The notes beneath the pieces are model-generated. The model was not told the DNA's origin, ran no database searches, and saw only the letters and a list, made by a program, of their open reading frames with translations. Position numbers and translations under genes: made by a program. Positions 27,715 to 36,028 of a DNA stretch of 64,000 bases are shown piece after piece. Source of the DNA: JAEUJZ01 sp964460115 (GTDB taxonomy: Bacteria; Myxococcota_A; Polyangia; Palsa-1104; JAEUJZ01); contig CAYWPR010000009.1 of the NCBI GenBank assembly GCA_964460115.1, positions 56,181 to 120,180 on the forward strand, in the 5' to 3' direction. Each line of letters starts with the position of its first letter. Positions within the stretch are counted from its first letter, which is position 1.

Positions 27715-28407
27715 TCACGCCAACTGTCTCCGATTCACCTTCCGCGTTGGCACAAACACCCCGCATCCCATCGCCCGCTTGCTGCCGAGTCCCAGGGCTT
27801 GAACGCGTAGCGAATCCTGCTCTGTCAATTCGCTCAAGCGGACTCCTACCCCTAGAACTCGTCGGCCATCCACGATAATCCGCCGCCACGCGCCGAGCGT
27901 GACGATAGCCTTCGCCGGCAAATCGGCCAGCTGGCGCAGAAGTTCATTCTTATAGGAATCGAGCAGGGCGAGTTTATCAATCGTGCCATCAGGATTATGC
28001 GGAATATTGGGCAACCGGATGACAACCAGACGCGACTCCAGCTCTGCAATGGGCCGCAATGCACGGACAATAGGAATACCAATTCGCAGAGAGACATGGC
28101 CAAACCTAAGCACTTGATCGGCGAGGGAAATCGCGTCGGGAATGCGACTGGCAGGTAGACGCAGAACCAGACAGGTGTGTGAAGGCAATAGCCGCATTCC
28201 GGCTCTGGTCTGACTGCGCAGCGGATGCACCCCGAGCCAACGCGCTCCATACGCCGAAGGCACAAGTCGGCAGATAGAATTAAAAAGTACGAAGCCGTGG
28301 TCTTTAGGCAATTGTTGGCAGAGAGCAACTGGGGAAGCAGGAAACACCAGATCGACGACAGTTTGCGAATCATCCGGTGCAAGGCTAGAGACGGTTGAGT
28401 TCGGCAT
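27715..28407 (-). CDS. cas6: orphan CRISPR Cas6 (I-MYXAN Cmx6-type)
   Basis: A 230-residue protein matching the Cas6/Cmx6 pattern of type I-MYXAN systems: N-terminal VDLVFP, KDHGFVLFNSICRLVP, WLGVHPLR, LVLRLP, a conserved SRLVVIR strand, and a Gly-rich C-terminus with ALGLGSKRAMGCGVFVP. Cas6 cuts pre-crRNA within repeats. The start is probably ATG 28407 (a TTG lies two codons upstream). No other cas genes and no repeat-spacer array occur in this window, and the flanks are a hydrolase and an IS remnant. It may be the leftover of a deleted system or may process an array elsewhere. Confidence 0.8.
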   Translation of the reverse strand: MPNSTVSSLAPDDSQTVVDLVFPASPVALCQQLPKDHGFVLFNSICRLVPSAYGARWLGVHPLRSQTRAGMRLLPSHTCLVLRLPASRIPDAISLADQVLRFGHVSLRIGIPIVRALRPIAELESRLVVIRLPNIPHNPDGTIDKLALLDSYKNELLRQLADLPAKAIVTLGAWRRIIVDGRRVLGVGVRLSELTEQDSLRVQALGLGSKRAMGCGVFVPTRKVNRRQLA

Positions 28408-28480
28408 CGGCAAGCTTATCGGTGGCCGAAGCTAGCATGGCGAAAGTAGCGCAACAACTGTCAATATGGAGAGGATCCCC

Positions 28481-29356
28481 CTAGTGACCCGACTCAACCT
28501 TGCCCTTTTTCTGGGGGCTGCGTGGTAGAGTCGGGTCGATGACGACACCGAAGTGACGGGTCAGCTCACGGTAGCTTTTTTGGATGCAAAGCTGTTCGCG
28601 GTCAGCGCCGAAGGCAGCGCGAGTTGCCGGGGCCTTCAGGTTGTCTGGGACAATGACTTTGGGAACTCCGCCGAGCGCTGCGAAGGACTCCTTATGCACC
28701 TGCAGCCAGGTTGGGACCGTCTGATCAAAGACGATGCGAGCAAACATCTTGCGTGAAAAGCTCAGCACCAACACAAAGACCCAGGCTTTGCGCAAAACTC
28801 CAGACTCCGGATCGTAGAGCTTTCCGATGTATCCGAAGTCGACCTGAGCGACCTCGCCAGATGCGGTCTAGACGGGAATGTGCACATCCTCGGGCCGTAC
28901 CCCAAGTTCCTGTTTCAGCCGCTTGCACAGGCGCTTTATCGCCGAGCGCTTTCGCAAAAGTTCTGGACGATTCTGGCGCAGCTCGTCGTAGATGGCCTGC
29001 GGAGTCTTGCCGCGCTCATACAGCTGGCGGATCTGTGGAGCAAACGTTTCCAGCGAAGCGGGTTGCTGTCTGGTCAGCGGTCGCGCCGTGCGAACCGCCG
29101 ATTGGAGCTGGGCCAATTCGGGAAGTCAGTCCGGTTCGCCGTCGAGAAGCTGCTGCTGCTGAAGAATCTCGCGGTAGCGTCGCTCGGTATTGGGACTCAG
29201 GCCCAGAAGCCGGGCCACGGCGCGAGGACTGTGCCCCAGGCGGTGAAGTCGAACCAGTTCTTGAAGACGATGCATATCGGTGCGCTCCGTGCTCATGAGT
29301 TCCCTCGGGACGTTATGCCCCGAGAGTGGACCCAGTGCTCGCCGACCGCTACCCAC
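28481..29356 (-). mobile_element. IS21-type transposase (istA) remnant
   Basis: Three minus-strand fragments in different frames together resemble IstA: an N-terminal helix-turn-helix part (29356-29126; HRLGHSPRAVARLLGLSP), a linker part (29116-28868; YDELRQNRPELLRKRSAIKRL) and the catalytic rve part (28795-28481) with VPDN and the final Glu in GKVESG. Frameshifts or stops separate them, the C-terminus after the catalytic Glu is missing, and no istB follows. Inactive. Confidence 0.75.
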
Positions 29357-29619
29357 CCATCCACTTGGTGAGCTAATTTACAAAACGGTCCGCGCCCCCG
29401 GGATCCAATTGGGCGAGCCAACCGGGATCACAATGGGCGGTCCCACCACGATCACCTTGCCAGGTCCCAACGGGGATCACTTAGCGCGGGCTGTGACACC
29501 TATCTTAACGCACGTCTTCAGAGAACTTCTCCGCGAGCTCCCCGAGAGGGGGTAGTGTGCCGCGCCCTGCCCCTGTGTCCCTCTCCTCTGGCTGAGCCGC
29601 CCGTAAGGTAGCAAGCTTA

Positions 29620-30250
29620 TTGACCCTACTTCACCATCGGGGTATGAGAGTTGTTGGTGTGAGGAAAGCAATCTTCATTGAGCGCCTATCAAAGCCTATA
29701 GGATTTAGCTGGCGAAGGACTTCCGTCATGGATATCACTGGCTCAAAGAAGTCGCTTGCAGTTGTCGAAGCTCTTGAAAACGGTTTGCTCGTCAGTGATG
29801 GACAGTCGATAGGATGGATTGATATCTTGAATATTTCATGGGGTAACTCGAGAGTCCCTCCGCTCGATGAATATGTTCCGGGGATGATCATATAGGCAAT
29901 TGTTTATCACATAGTCGAGCAGGAAATTGTATACCATGTGCCATCTGGAAAAAAATATCTTTATAAATTTTCTGCATCCATAAAGCACATTCATCCTGAA
30001 GAGGATCCGTTCTCATCTCAGAACAATGCAATGCTGAAGGTAGGGACCGTCTTTGACGGACAGATTGAGCGGCCTCTATCCTTCTTTTGCTATCGTCAGG
30101 TTGACCTCGCGGCTTGTAGGGGATATCGAGATAGCTAGTTCTTTGAAGCATAAGGTTCATCTAGGTGATAAATTACGTACTCGAATCACATCAGTTGATT
30201 TCGAATCTCGGAGAATTTCCCTTGAGCAGATCTCTCCTACTGAGGAGTAG
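29620..30250 (+). pseudogene. two-repeat S1-domain RNA-binding protein, disrupted
   Basis: Two S1-like repeats are readable. The first covers NGLLVSDGQSIGWIDILNIS through SASIKHIHPEEDPF; the second covers LKVGTVFDGQI, FAIVRLTSRLVGDIE and RTRITSVDFESRRISLEQI. The frame is broken by an in-frame TAG at 29893-29895 and by a shift near 30065-30075 inside the second repeat. No other domain is visible, so the original protein was probably a short S1-repeat protein. Not functional as it stands. Confidence 0.65.
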
Positions 30251-30445
30251 AGAAGGTTATTGACATCTTGCTTGAGGCCCCGTCAGCACGTGTCCCGCTC
30301 TAACTCACTCCTTCTATTGCTCGCGCATCAGCCTACAGTGACCATCCTCATACGTTCTCCGGCGGCTGGTTCGATGGGACTGGCTATTATGGCTGACAAC
30401 CGATCCTGGGCACCAGTTTTCTCTTTTTAGCCGGACTATGGAGTC

Positions 30446-31843
30446 TTACAGGGGTGTGGCAGGAGCTCGCGGGCCTGACTGGCGCGGGGGCGGCGGTGGA
30501 TTGGCGCGCAGCGCTTCTGACTTACGGTGCTCAGCGGCTTCGGCGAGCAGCGTAAACTGTATCTCGCCGGCGTGATGCTGGACAACAACCTGGCGAATCT
30601 CTTCAAGGCTTGCCCGGAAGAACTCTTTGCGGGTATTGATCATGTTGAGACGTCGGCGGTCGAACGCGCGATGTAGCAGCGCCTCTAACCGCGGAGCATC
30701 GTCGGTGCGAATCATCGCATGCACATCGAACGGAAACGGCACCGAGGCATCTCCGAGCTCTTGGATGCGGTCCATCGGCTCAAAACGCCGTGTCATGCCA
30801 ATCTTGAAGATCTCTTCGCCGAACGAGCCGACGTTGCTGATGATGTAGACGTGTCCGCTTTTGGTGAGCTGCGCTTGCGAGACGGCGCGGTCACGACGGG
30901 CGTTCGCATCGGTCAGCATTTGCTGAAGCCGCTCGATCTCGCCGCTGAGCTTGGTAAGCTTTTCACCTTGCGCCTTCTCGGCCTCGCGCTGCGCCTTTTC
31001 CAGCGCTTTCTGAAACCGCTCCGCCTCGCGCTCCGCTTCAAACTGGGCCCGCTCCAGCTCTCTTTGGGCTTTTTCCTCTTCGCGCATCTGCTCGCGCAGC
31101 ATGCGCTGCTCCTCGACCTCCTGATACTTCTTCTCGGCGTACTCGTGCGTGAGATATAGTTCCTTGCGCTTGAGACCCAGGAAGTCCTGGGTGATGTGGC
31201 AGCGCTTCTCTTGACCCAGCTTATTGAGCTTTTCAAACAGCTTGTCGATACGCTCTTCAATGCGCTTCAGGTTGTCATAGCGCACCTTGCTCATGAGCGC
31301 GTCGCACTCGCCATTGAAGGCCATGAGCACGAGCTTAAGGTGCTGCTCGACCATCTTGCGCCCTTTGGTCTGGTTGCCATCCACGGTCCAGGCGATATCG
31401 CAGCGCGCGGCGCGGTCAAGTTTGATGGCCTCTTTCTGCTGGTCATAAATGCGGTCAAGCTCCTGCTTGTAGCCAGCGGAATCGGGAAACTGGTACTTGG
31501 GTTCATAGAGTCCGAAGTCCTGAACGAACGCAGCGATGGAGAGCTGCTCGACATCCTTTTGAAGCGCGCTTATCTGACGAACCAAGTCCTGCTTGGCTTT
31601 TTCCGACAACGCGATGAGCTCGCGAAGCGTCGCGGCATCTTTCGTCAGGCGCTGCACTTCCCCTTCGATGCTTTGAATTTGACTGTAGCGCTGTAGCTGC
31701 TCGGCCTGCGCTGCCTTTTCGCGTTCGCGTTCCTGAAGCGAATCGCCAAGGCGTCGTGTACGCTTAGCAAGCAGCACGACTGCGATGATGAGTCCGATAA
31801 AGGCAGCAAGCAAACTCAGGAGGACGATTTCGCCGACGGACAT
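30446..31843 (-). CDS. DUF4041 / T5orf172 GIY-YIG-like protein
   Basis: A 465-residue protein. An N-terminal TM helix (IVLLSLLAAFIGLIIAVVLL) is followed by a coiled coil, a DUF4041-like middle (about residues 120-230), a second long Arg/Glu-rich coiled coil, and a C-terminal T5orf172/GIY-YIG-type domain with VYIISNVGSFGEEIFKIGMTRR and a conserved ALLHRAFDRRRLN. T5orf172 domains are DNA-binding or nuclease-like and common in phages. Proteins with this architecture often lie near restriction systems, as here. It is probably membrane-anchored and acts on DNA in a defence or mobile context; the function is inference. Confidence 0.8.
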   Translation of the reverse strand: MSVGEIVLLSLLAAFIGLIIAVVLLAKRTRRLGDSLQEREREKAAQAEQLQRYSQIQSIEGEVQRLTKDAATLRELIALSEKAKQDLVRQISALQKDVEQLSIAAFVQDFGLYEPKYQFPDSAGYKQELDRIYDQQKEAIKLDRAARCDIAWTVDGNQTKGRKMVEQHLKLVLMAFNGECDALMSKVRYDNLKRIEERIDKLFEKLNKLGQEKRCHITQDFLGLKRKELYLTHEYAEKKYQEVEEQRMLREQMREEEKAQRELERAQFEAEREAERFQKALEKAQREAEKAQGEKLTKLSGEIERLQQMLTDANARRDRAVSQAQLTKSGHVYIISNVGSFGEEIFKIGMTRRFEPMDRIQELGDASVPFPFDVHAMIRTDDAPRLEALLHRAFDRRRLNMINTRKEFFRASLEEIRQVVVQHHAGEIQFTLLAEAAEHRKSEALRANPPPPPRQSGPRAPATPL

Positions 31844-31877
31844 GAAACGCTCCCAGGATGATTTTCACTTATGTATC

Positions 31878-31896
31878 GCAAGCCGCGCTGGCTTGC
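31878..31896. promoter_or_regulatory. 7-bp-stem hairpin between divergent genes
   Basis: GCAAGCC (31878-31884) and GGCTTGC (31890-31896) with a 5-base loop, upstream of the DUF4041 gene and of the methyltransferase. Could be an operator. Confidence 0.3.
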
Positions 31897-31987
31897 CTAG
31901 GAGAAAGTCGCTGCAACTTTTCCCGGGACCGAGTCTTCAGCGGAGCGCTGGCATCATAAGCACGGCAGCTTAACCGCGATCAAAACC

Positions 31988-32851
31988 TTGAATGCGCGCG
32001 CCGTGGTTGCCGAGGCGGGCTTTGGCCCGGACCATCTGGCGCCCAAACTGATGGCGCACATGTCGCTGATTGGAGATGACACACTTGGCTGGCTGTATAC
32101 GCAGGCCCTCGACCGTTCGCTGGTGTGGGGCTTCAAGCTGACGCACCGTCTGTGGATCGATCAGGCCATTCGCCCGTTCCTGGGCGACATCATGAAGTTC
32201 ACCGAGTACACCTATTTGCAGTTGCGTACCTGCTGGCTCGACGATGTGGTCACGCGCTTCACCTAGGATCTGCAGGGCAGTGCCGGGCAGCTCGTCATCT
32301 TGGGGGCCGGCTACGATACGCGCTGCATACGCCTCGATTTGCCGCACGCGATCGTCCGCTTTGAGGTGGACGCCATGGGCACGCAGGCGCAAAAGCGCGC
32401 GCAGCTCGGCAAGGCGGGACTCGACGACAGCGGCATCCGCTACGTGTCGTGCGATTTCGCGACGCAGGACTGGCTGGCGCAGCTCATCCAGGCCGGCTTT
32501 GATCCCAAGGTGCCAGCGTGCTTGGTCTGGGAAGGCGTGTCCATGTACCTGCCGCGCGACGTGGTGGTGGACACGCTGGCCAAGGTGAAGTCGCTGGCTC
32601 CCGGATCGATGATTGGCTTTGACTGCGTGGACCAAGACTGGGTGAAGTCGCCGATCATGCAGAAGATGACCCAGCACGTGGGTGAGGCGTGGCACTTCGG
32701 CCTCAAGGCTGGCACCGAAGCGGCGTTCGTGGAGTCGATTGGCCTGCGCTGTCTGGACAACCTGCGCCGCGATACGCTGGTGCAGCGCTACATGCCCAAG
32801 GGTCTGGCGGCGTGCATCGACTTCGGCGCGTTCATCTTGGCCGGCGTGTAA
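31988..32851 (+). pseudogene. SAM-dependent methyltransferase with in-frame TAG
   Basis: A class I methyltransferase of the LCMT/TIGR00027-like group: motif I LVILGAGYDTRC, FEVDAMGTQAQKR, VWEGVSMYLPRD and GFDCVD. The frame is interrupted once by TAG at 32264-32266, between DDVVTRF and DLQGSAGQLV, with no frameshift; both sides read in the same frame. The first usable start codon I see is TTG 31988, but the frame is open further upstream, so the true start is unclear. It is either a recent nonsense mutation or, less likely, two separately translated parts; the downstream part alone (32300 onwards) would lack the N-terminal helices. Confidence 0.8.
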
Positions 32852-33005
32852 GCGGGCGCGACGAAGAGTCCTCGCCAAATGCACCGAGAAGGTCTTCCGT
32901 TTGCAGTAGATGCATAGGTAATTTATCGCTGCCGATAGCATCGACAGCGCCCAAACAACTCACCTGCCTAACAACGTGACAACATCATCAGACACTGCCG
33001 AAGTC

Positions 33006-34529
33006 CTATTGCGTCTGAAGCTGGCCCAGCACGCGCTGCTCTAAGTCCCCCAAGATATCTTCGATCTGACTGAGAGCGGAACGGAGGTCATCGGCGATCT
33101 CCTGAGCCAGGATGTTTGGATCGGGAAGGCTGGCAGAATCTTCCAGCGATTCATCGCGGAGCCAGAACAGGTCGAGGCTGCACTTGTCGCGAGCGGCGAT
33201 CTCGTCGAACGTATAAGCGCGCCAACGGCCTTCGGGATGGTTCTTCTCAGACCAAGTGGGCTTGCGGTTGTGGCGGTCATCGGGTCGATAACACTCGACG
33301 AAGTCGTCGAGGTTGGCGCGGGTCATCGTCTTGGTCTTAAGCGTGTAGTGGCAGTTGGTGCGGTGGTCGTAGACCCAGACCTTCTTGGTCCACGGTTTAT
33401 CGCTACCGGGCTTGCGCTCGAAGAAAAGGACGTTGGCTTTGACGCCCTGGGCGTAGAAAATGCCCGTCGGCAGACGCAGCAGCGTGTGGACGTCGCACTC
33501 GTGCAAAAGCTTGCGGCGGACGGTCTCGCCCGCCCCCCCTTCGAACAAGACATTGTCAGGAACGACGACGGCGGCGCGACCATGGATCTTCAGCAGCGAC
33601 TTGATGTGCTGCACGAAGTTGAGCTGCTTGTTGGATGTCGTGACCCAGAAGTCCGGTCGGTTGTAGGTGAGGCTCTCTTTGTCTGTGTCGCCCGCTTCGT
33701 TGACCACAGTGACCGAGGACTTTTTGCCGAATGGCGGATTGGTCAGCACCACGTCGGCGTGCTCGCCGGGCTCGTTGCGCAGAGCGTCTTCGGTTTTGAT
33801 CGGCGGTTCGCGGTTGTTGTCATCGGGGCCGACGCCATGTAGGAACAGGTTCATCGCACACAGGCGCGAGACGCCGTCCACCAGCTCGACACCGCGCAGT
33901 GCATCGAAGCGCAGGTGCTCTTTCTGATCTCGATCGAGCTTGCCCTGCCGCGCGATGTAGTCGTAGGCGGCAAGCAAGAAGCCACCTGTGCCGCAGGCCG
34001 GGTCGTAGACAACCTCGCCCGGCTTGGGCTGCACGCAATCGACCATGGCCTGAATGACCGAGCGTGGCGTGAAGTACTGTCCCGCGCCACCCTTTACATC
34101 CTGGGCGTTCTTTTCGAGCAGACCTTCATAGGCGTCACCCTTGACGTCGGCGGACATGATCAGCCAGCTCTCATTGCCAATCAGATCGACGATCAGTCGA
34201 CGCAGCTTCGCCGGATCCTGAATCTTGTTCTGCGCCTTGCGGAAGATGATCCCCAGCATCCCGCCCTGCCTGCCTAACGTCTCTAGCGTCCTGCGGTAGT
34301 GAATCTCCAGCCGGTCGCCTTCCATCTGCGGATTGGCGAGATCGGACCAACGATAGCCCATGGGAATGGGCTGCTCCTTGCTGAGCATGGCCGCGCGTTC
34401 GTCAGCCATCTTGAGAAACAGTAGAAAAGTGAGCTGCTCCAGATAGTCCTGATAGCTGAGTCCGTCGTCGCGTAGAACGTTACAGTAGCTCCAGAGTTTC
34501 TGGACAATTCTTCCGGCGTTGTCGCTCAT
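33006..34529 (-). CDS. hsdM: type I restriction-modification DNA methyltransferase subunit
   Basis: A 507-residue adenine-specific methyltransferase subunit. It has an N-terminal HsdM helical domain (about 5-140), SAM-binding VYDPACGTGGFLL (about residue 180) and the catalytic NPPF motif in VVLTNPPFGKKSS (about 258). It partners with HsdS for methylation and with HsdR for restriction. Its start overlaps the hsdS end by 4 bp (34526-34529). Last gene of a complete hsdR-hsdS-hsdM operon on the minus strand. Confidence 0.95.
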   Translation of the reverse strand: MSDNAGRIVQKLWSYCNVLRDDGLSYQDYLEQLTFLLFLKMADERAAMLSKEQPIPMGYRWSDLANPQMEGDRLEIHYRRTLETLGRQGGMLGIIFRKAQNKIQDPAKLRRLIVDLIGNESWLIMSADVKGDAYEGLLEKNAQDVKGGAGQYFTPRSVIQAMVDCVQPKPGEVVYDPACGTGGFLLAAYDYIARQGKLDRDQKEHLRFDALRGVELVDGVSRLCAMNLFLHGVGPDDNNREPPIKTEDALRNEPGEHADVVLTNPPFGKKSSVTVVNEAGDTDKESLTYNRPDFWVTTSNKQLNFVQHIKSLLKIHGRAAVVVPDNVLFEGGAGETVRRKLLHECDVHTLLRLPTGIFYAQGVKANVLFFERKPGSDKPWTKKVWVYDHRTNCHYTLKTKTMTRANLDDFVECYRPDDRHNRKPTWSEKNHPEGRWRAYTFDEIAARDKCSLDLFWLRDESLEDSASLPDPNILAQEIADDLRSALSQIEDILGDLEQRVLGQLQTQ

Positions 34530-36028
34530 TCTCGACTCTTTTTCTTCGCGGGCTTGGAAGTGTCGCGCTCGGCCTTGATGCGTTCGAGTAGAACGGATGC
34601 GGGCTCGTCATTGGGATCTTGATCGGCAAGCTTGCCTTCGAATGCCCATTTGAGGATGGATTGGCGAAGGCGAGTCAGCCGACGACCAGTTTGAGCTGTC
34701 TCGGCCTGGGTTGCCTTGCCGACCGAGAGAAGCCGGTCTGCTGCTCCTAGAATTCGCCCCTGCTCATCAAGCGGCGGCACCGGGATAGCAAGCCGCTTGA
34801 TGATGGTACCGTTGAGTCCGGGTCTAGTTTGTCCTTGCACTTGGCCAAACATTTGTTCGCGCAACACAGGCCCGCCCCACATGCAGAGGTGAAGAAACTG
34901 CGGAAGGACGAGTTTCCGGTCAGGAGAAACTCGGTAGACATGCTTTGTGATAATCGCGGGTTCCAGATCATCAGGCACTACACACGTTCGGCCGATGGTC
35001 GCCATCACGGTAACAAGGACATCGCCAGGTCTAGCCGCGAATTTCTGCAAGTCCCTATACTTGTCATGGCTAATCCGGTGCTCTGCCCCCATCGAAAAGT
35101 AGCCGTCCCGCACGTTGTCAATCCCGATGACAAGCTTCCCTTCCGGCACAAATTCCGAATGGCGCAGGGAACTACCGAAAGGACCACTTTGAATTGAGCG
35201 CGGTTCGGGTGATGCAAGCTGCTCGACCGTCGCCCAGCACCAGCCCTCAGGAAGTTCGGGAAGGTTACTGGTGTCAGCCGGCGTAGGCTCCTCGTACTTG
35301 CCCTTCTTACCAGACTCTGCCCAGCGGCGGCGGCGCTCGGTGAGGATGCGTTCGAGGAGGACGGAGGCGGGCTCATACGCGCGACCTTCCTGCTTGGCCA
35401 GCGCCGCCTCGGTGGGCACGAGCCGGCCCTCGACAGCCGACTTAAGAACCGATGCTCGGTAGCGCTTGAGGTTACGCTCCACCTGCTCCAGCGTCGCCAC
35501 CGCGTCATCGAGACGGGTGAAATACGACTCCAGCGTCTCCGCGATTCTGTATTGTTCCGAGGTCGGAGGCACGGGAACGGGTACATTAGAGAGCTGTTCT
35601 TGATTCGTCTTCGGCAAGACAGTTCGCGACCCTGCCGCATCAGTGACGGCGGAGACGAACTGCTGGGAAAGGATGTAGTAATGGAGATACCGAGCCTGGA
35701 TATGCGCATCGAGCGGGTACATGTCAGCGCTGCAAAGGCCCTGGAAGGAAATACGCACGCACTTGTTCAGGTATGGACGGATTTTCGAGTAGAGAAGCTG
35801 CCCTGGATTGAACAAGTGCTTTGGGCTCATCACCGAATCTTCAGCAACCGTCCTGAACGGCAGTAGTCGGCCGGTGTCTCGTTCGATGTTGTTGGGCGCG
35901 ATGTGAGGTTGGTCAGCCCATTCCTTGGGCGAAACCAAATTTGACGCAATTGTAGCGACAGTTGAGAACGTGGACCAGGACCAGCCGACAGGGAGCACGT
36001 GGGGAAGATTCATGGACTTGTCGCTCAT
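34526..36028 (-). CDS. hsdS: type I restriction-modification specificity subunit
   Basis: A 500-residue specificity subunit with two target-recognition domains, each opening with a Trp-containing motif (LPVGWSWSTF at about residue 14; LPEGWCWATV at about 256) and each followed by a conserved helical spacer (RIAETLESYFTRLDDAVATL and the C-terminal RILGAADRLLSV). The spacers set the gap between the two half-sites of the target. Its start overlaps hsdR by 4 bp. Full length and apparently intact, so the target would be a bipartite sequence. Confidence 0.95.
   Translation of the reverse strand: MSDKSMNLPHVLPVGWSWSTFSTVATIASNLVSPKEWADQPHIAPNNIERDTGRLLPFRTVAEDSVMSPKHLFNPGQLLYSKIRPYLNKCVRISFQGLCSADMYPLDAHIQARYLHYYILSQQFVSAVTDAAGSRTVLPKTNQEQLSNVPVPVPPTSEQYRIAETLESYFTRLDDAVATLEQVERNLKRYRASVLKSAVEGRLVPTEAALAKQEGRAYEPASVLLERILTERRRRWAESGKKGKYEEPTPADTSNLPELPEGWCWATVEQLASPEPRSIQSGPFGSSLRHSEFVPEGKLVIGIDNVRDGYFSMGAEHRISHDKYRDLQKFAARPGDVLVTVMATIGRTCVVPDDLEPAIITKHVYRVSPDRKLVLPQFLHLCMWGGPVLREQMFGQVQGQTRPGLNGTIIKRLAIPVPPLDEQGRILGAADRLLSVGKATQAETAQTGRRLTRLRQSILKWAFEGKLADQDPNDEPASVLLERIKAERDTSKPAKKKSRE

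Noticed and set aside
27569..30440. CRISPR array near the Cas6 gene
   Set aside because: I looked for regularly spaced direct repeats on both strands around the gene and found none; the IS remnant and pseudogene occupy the space.
24258..32266. TAG recoded as a sense codon
   Set aside because: TAG is the normal stop of intact genes here (for example 12308-12310 and 16781-16783), so the three internal TAGs are better explained as decay.
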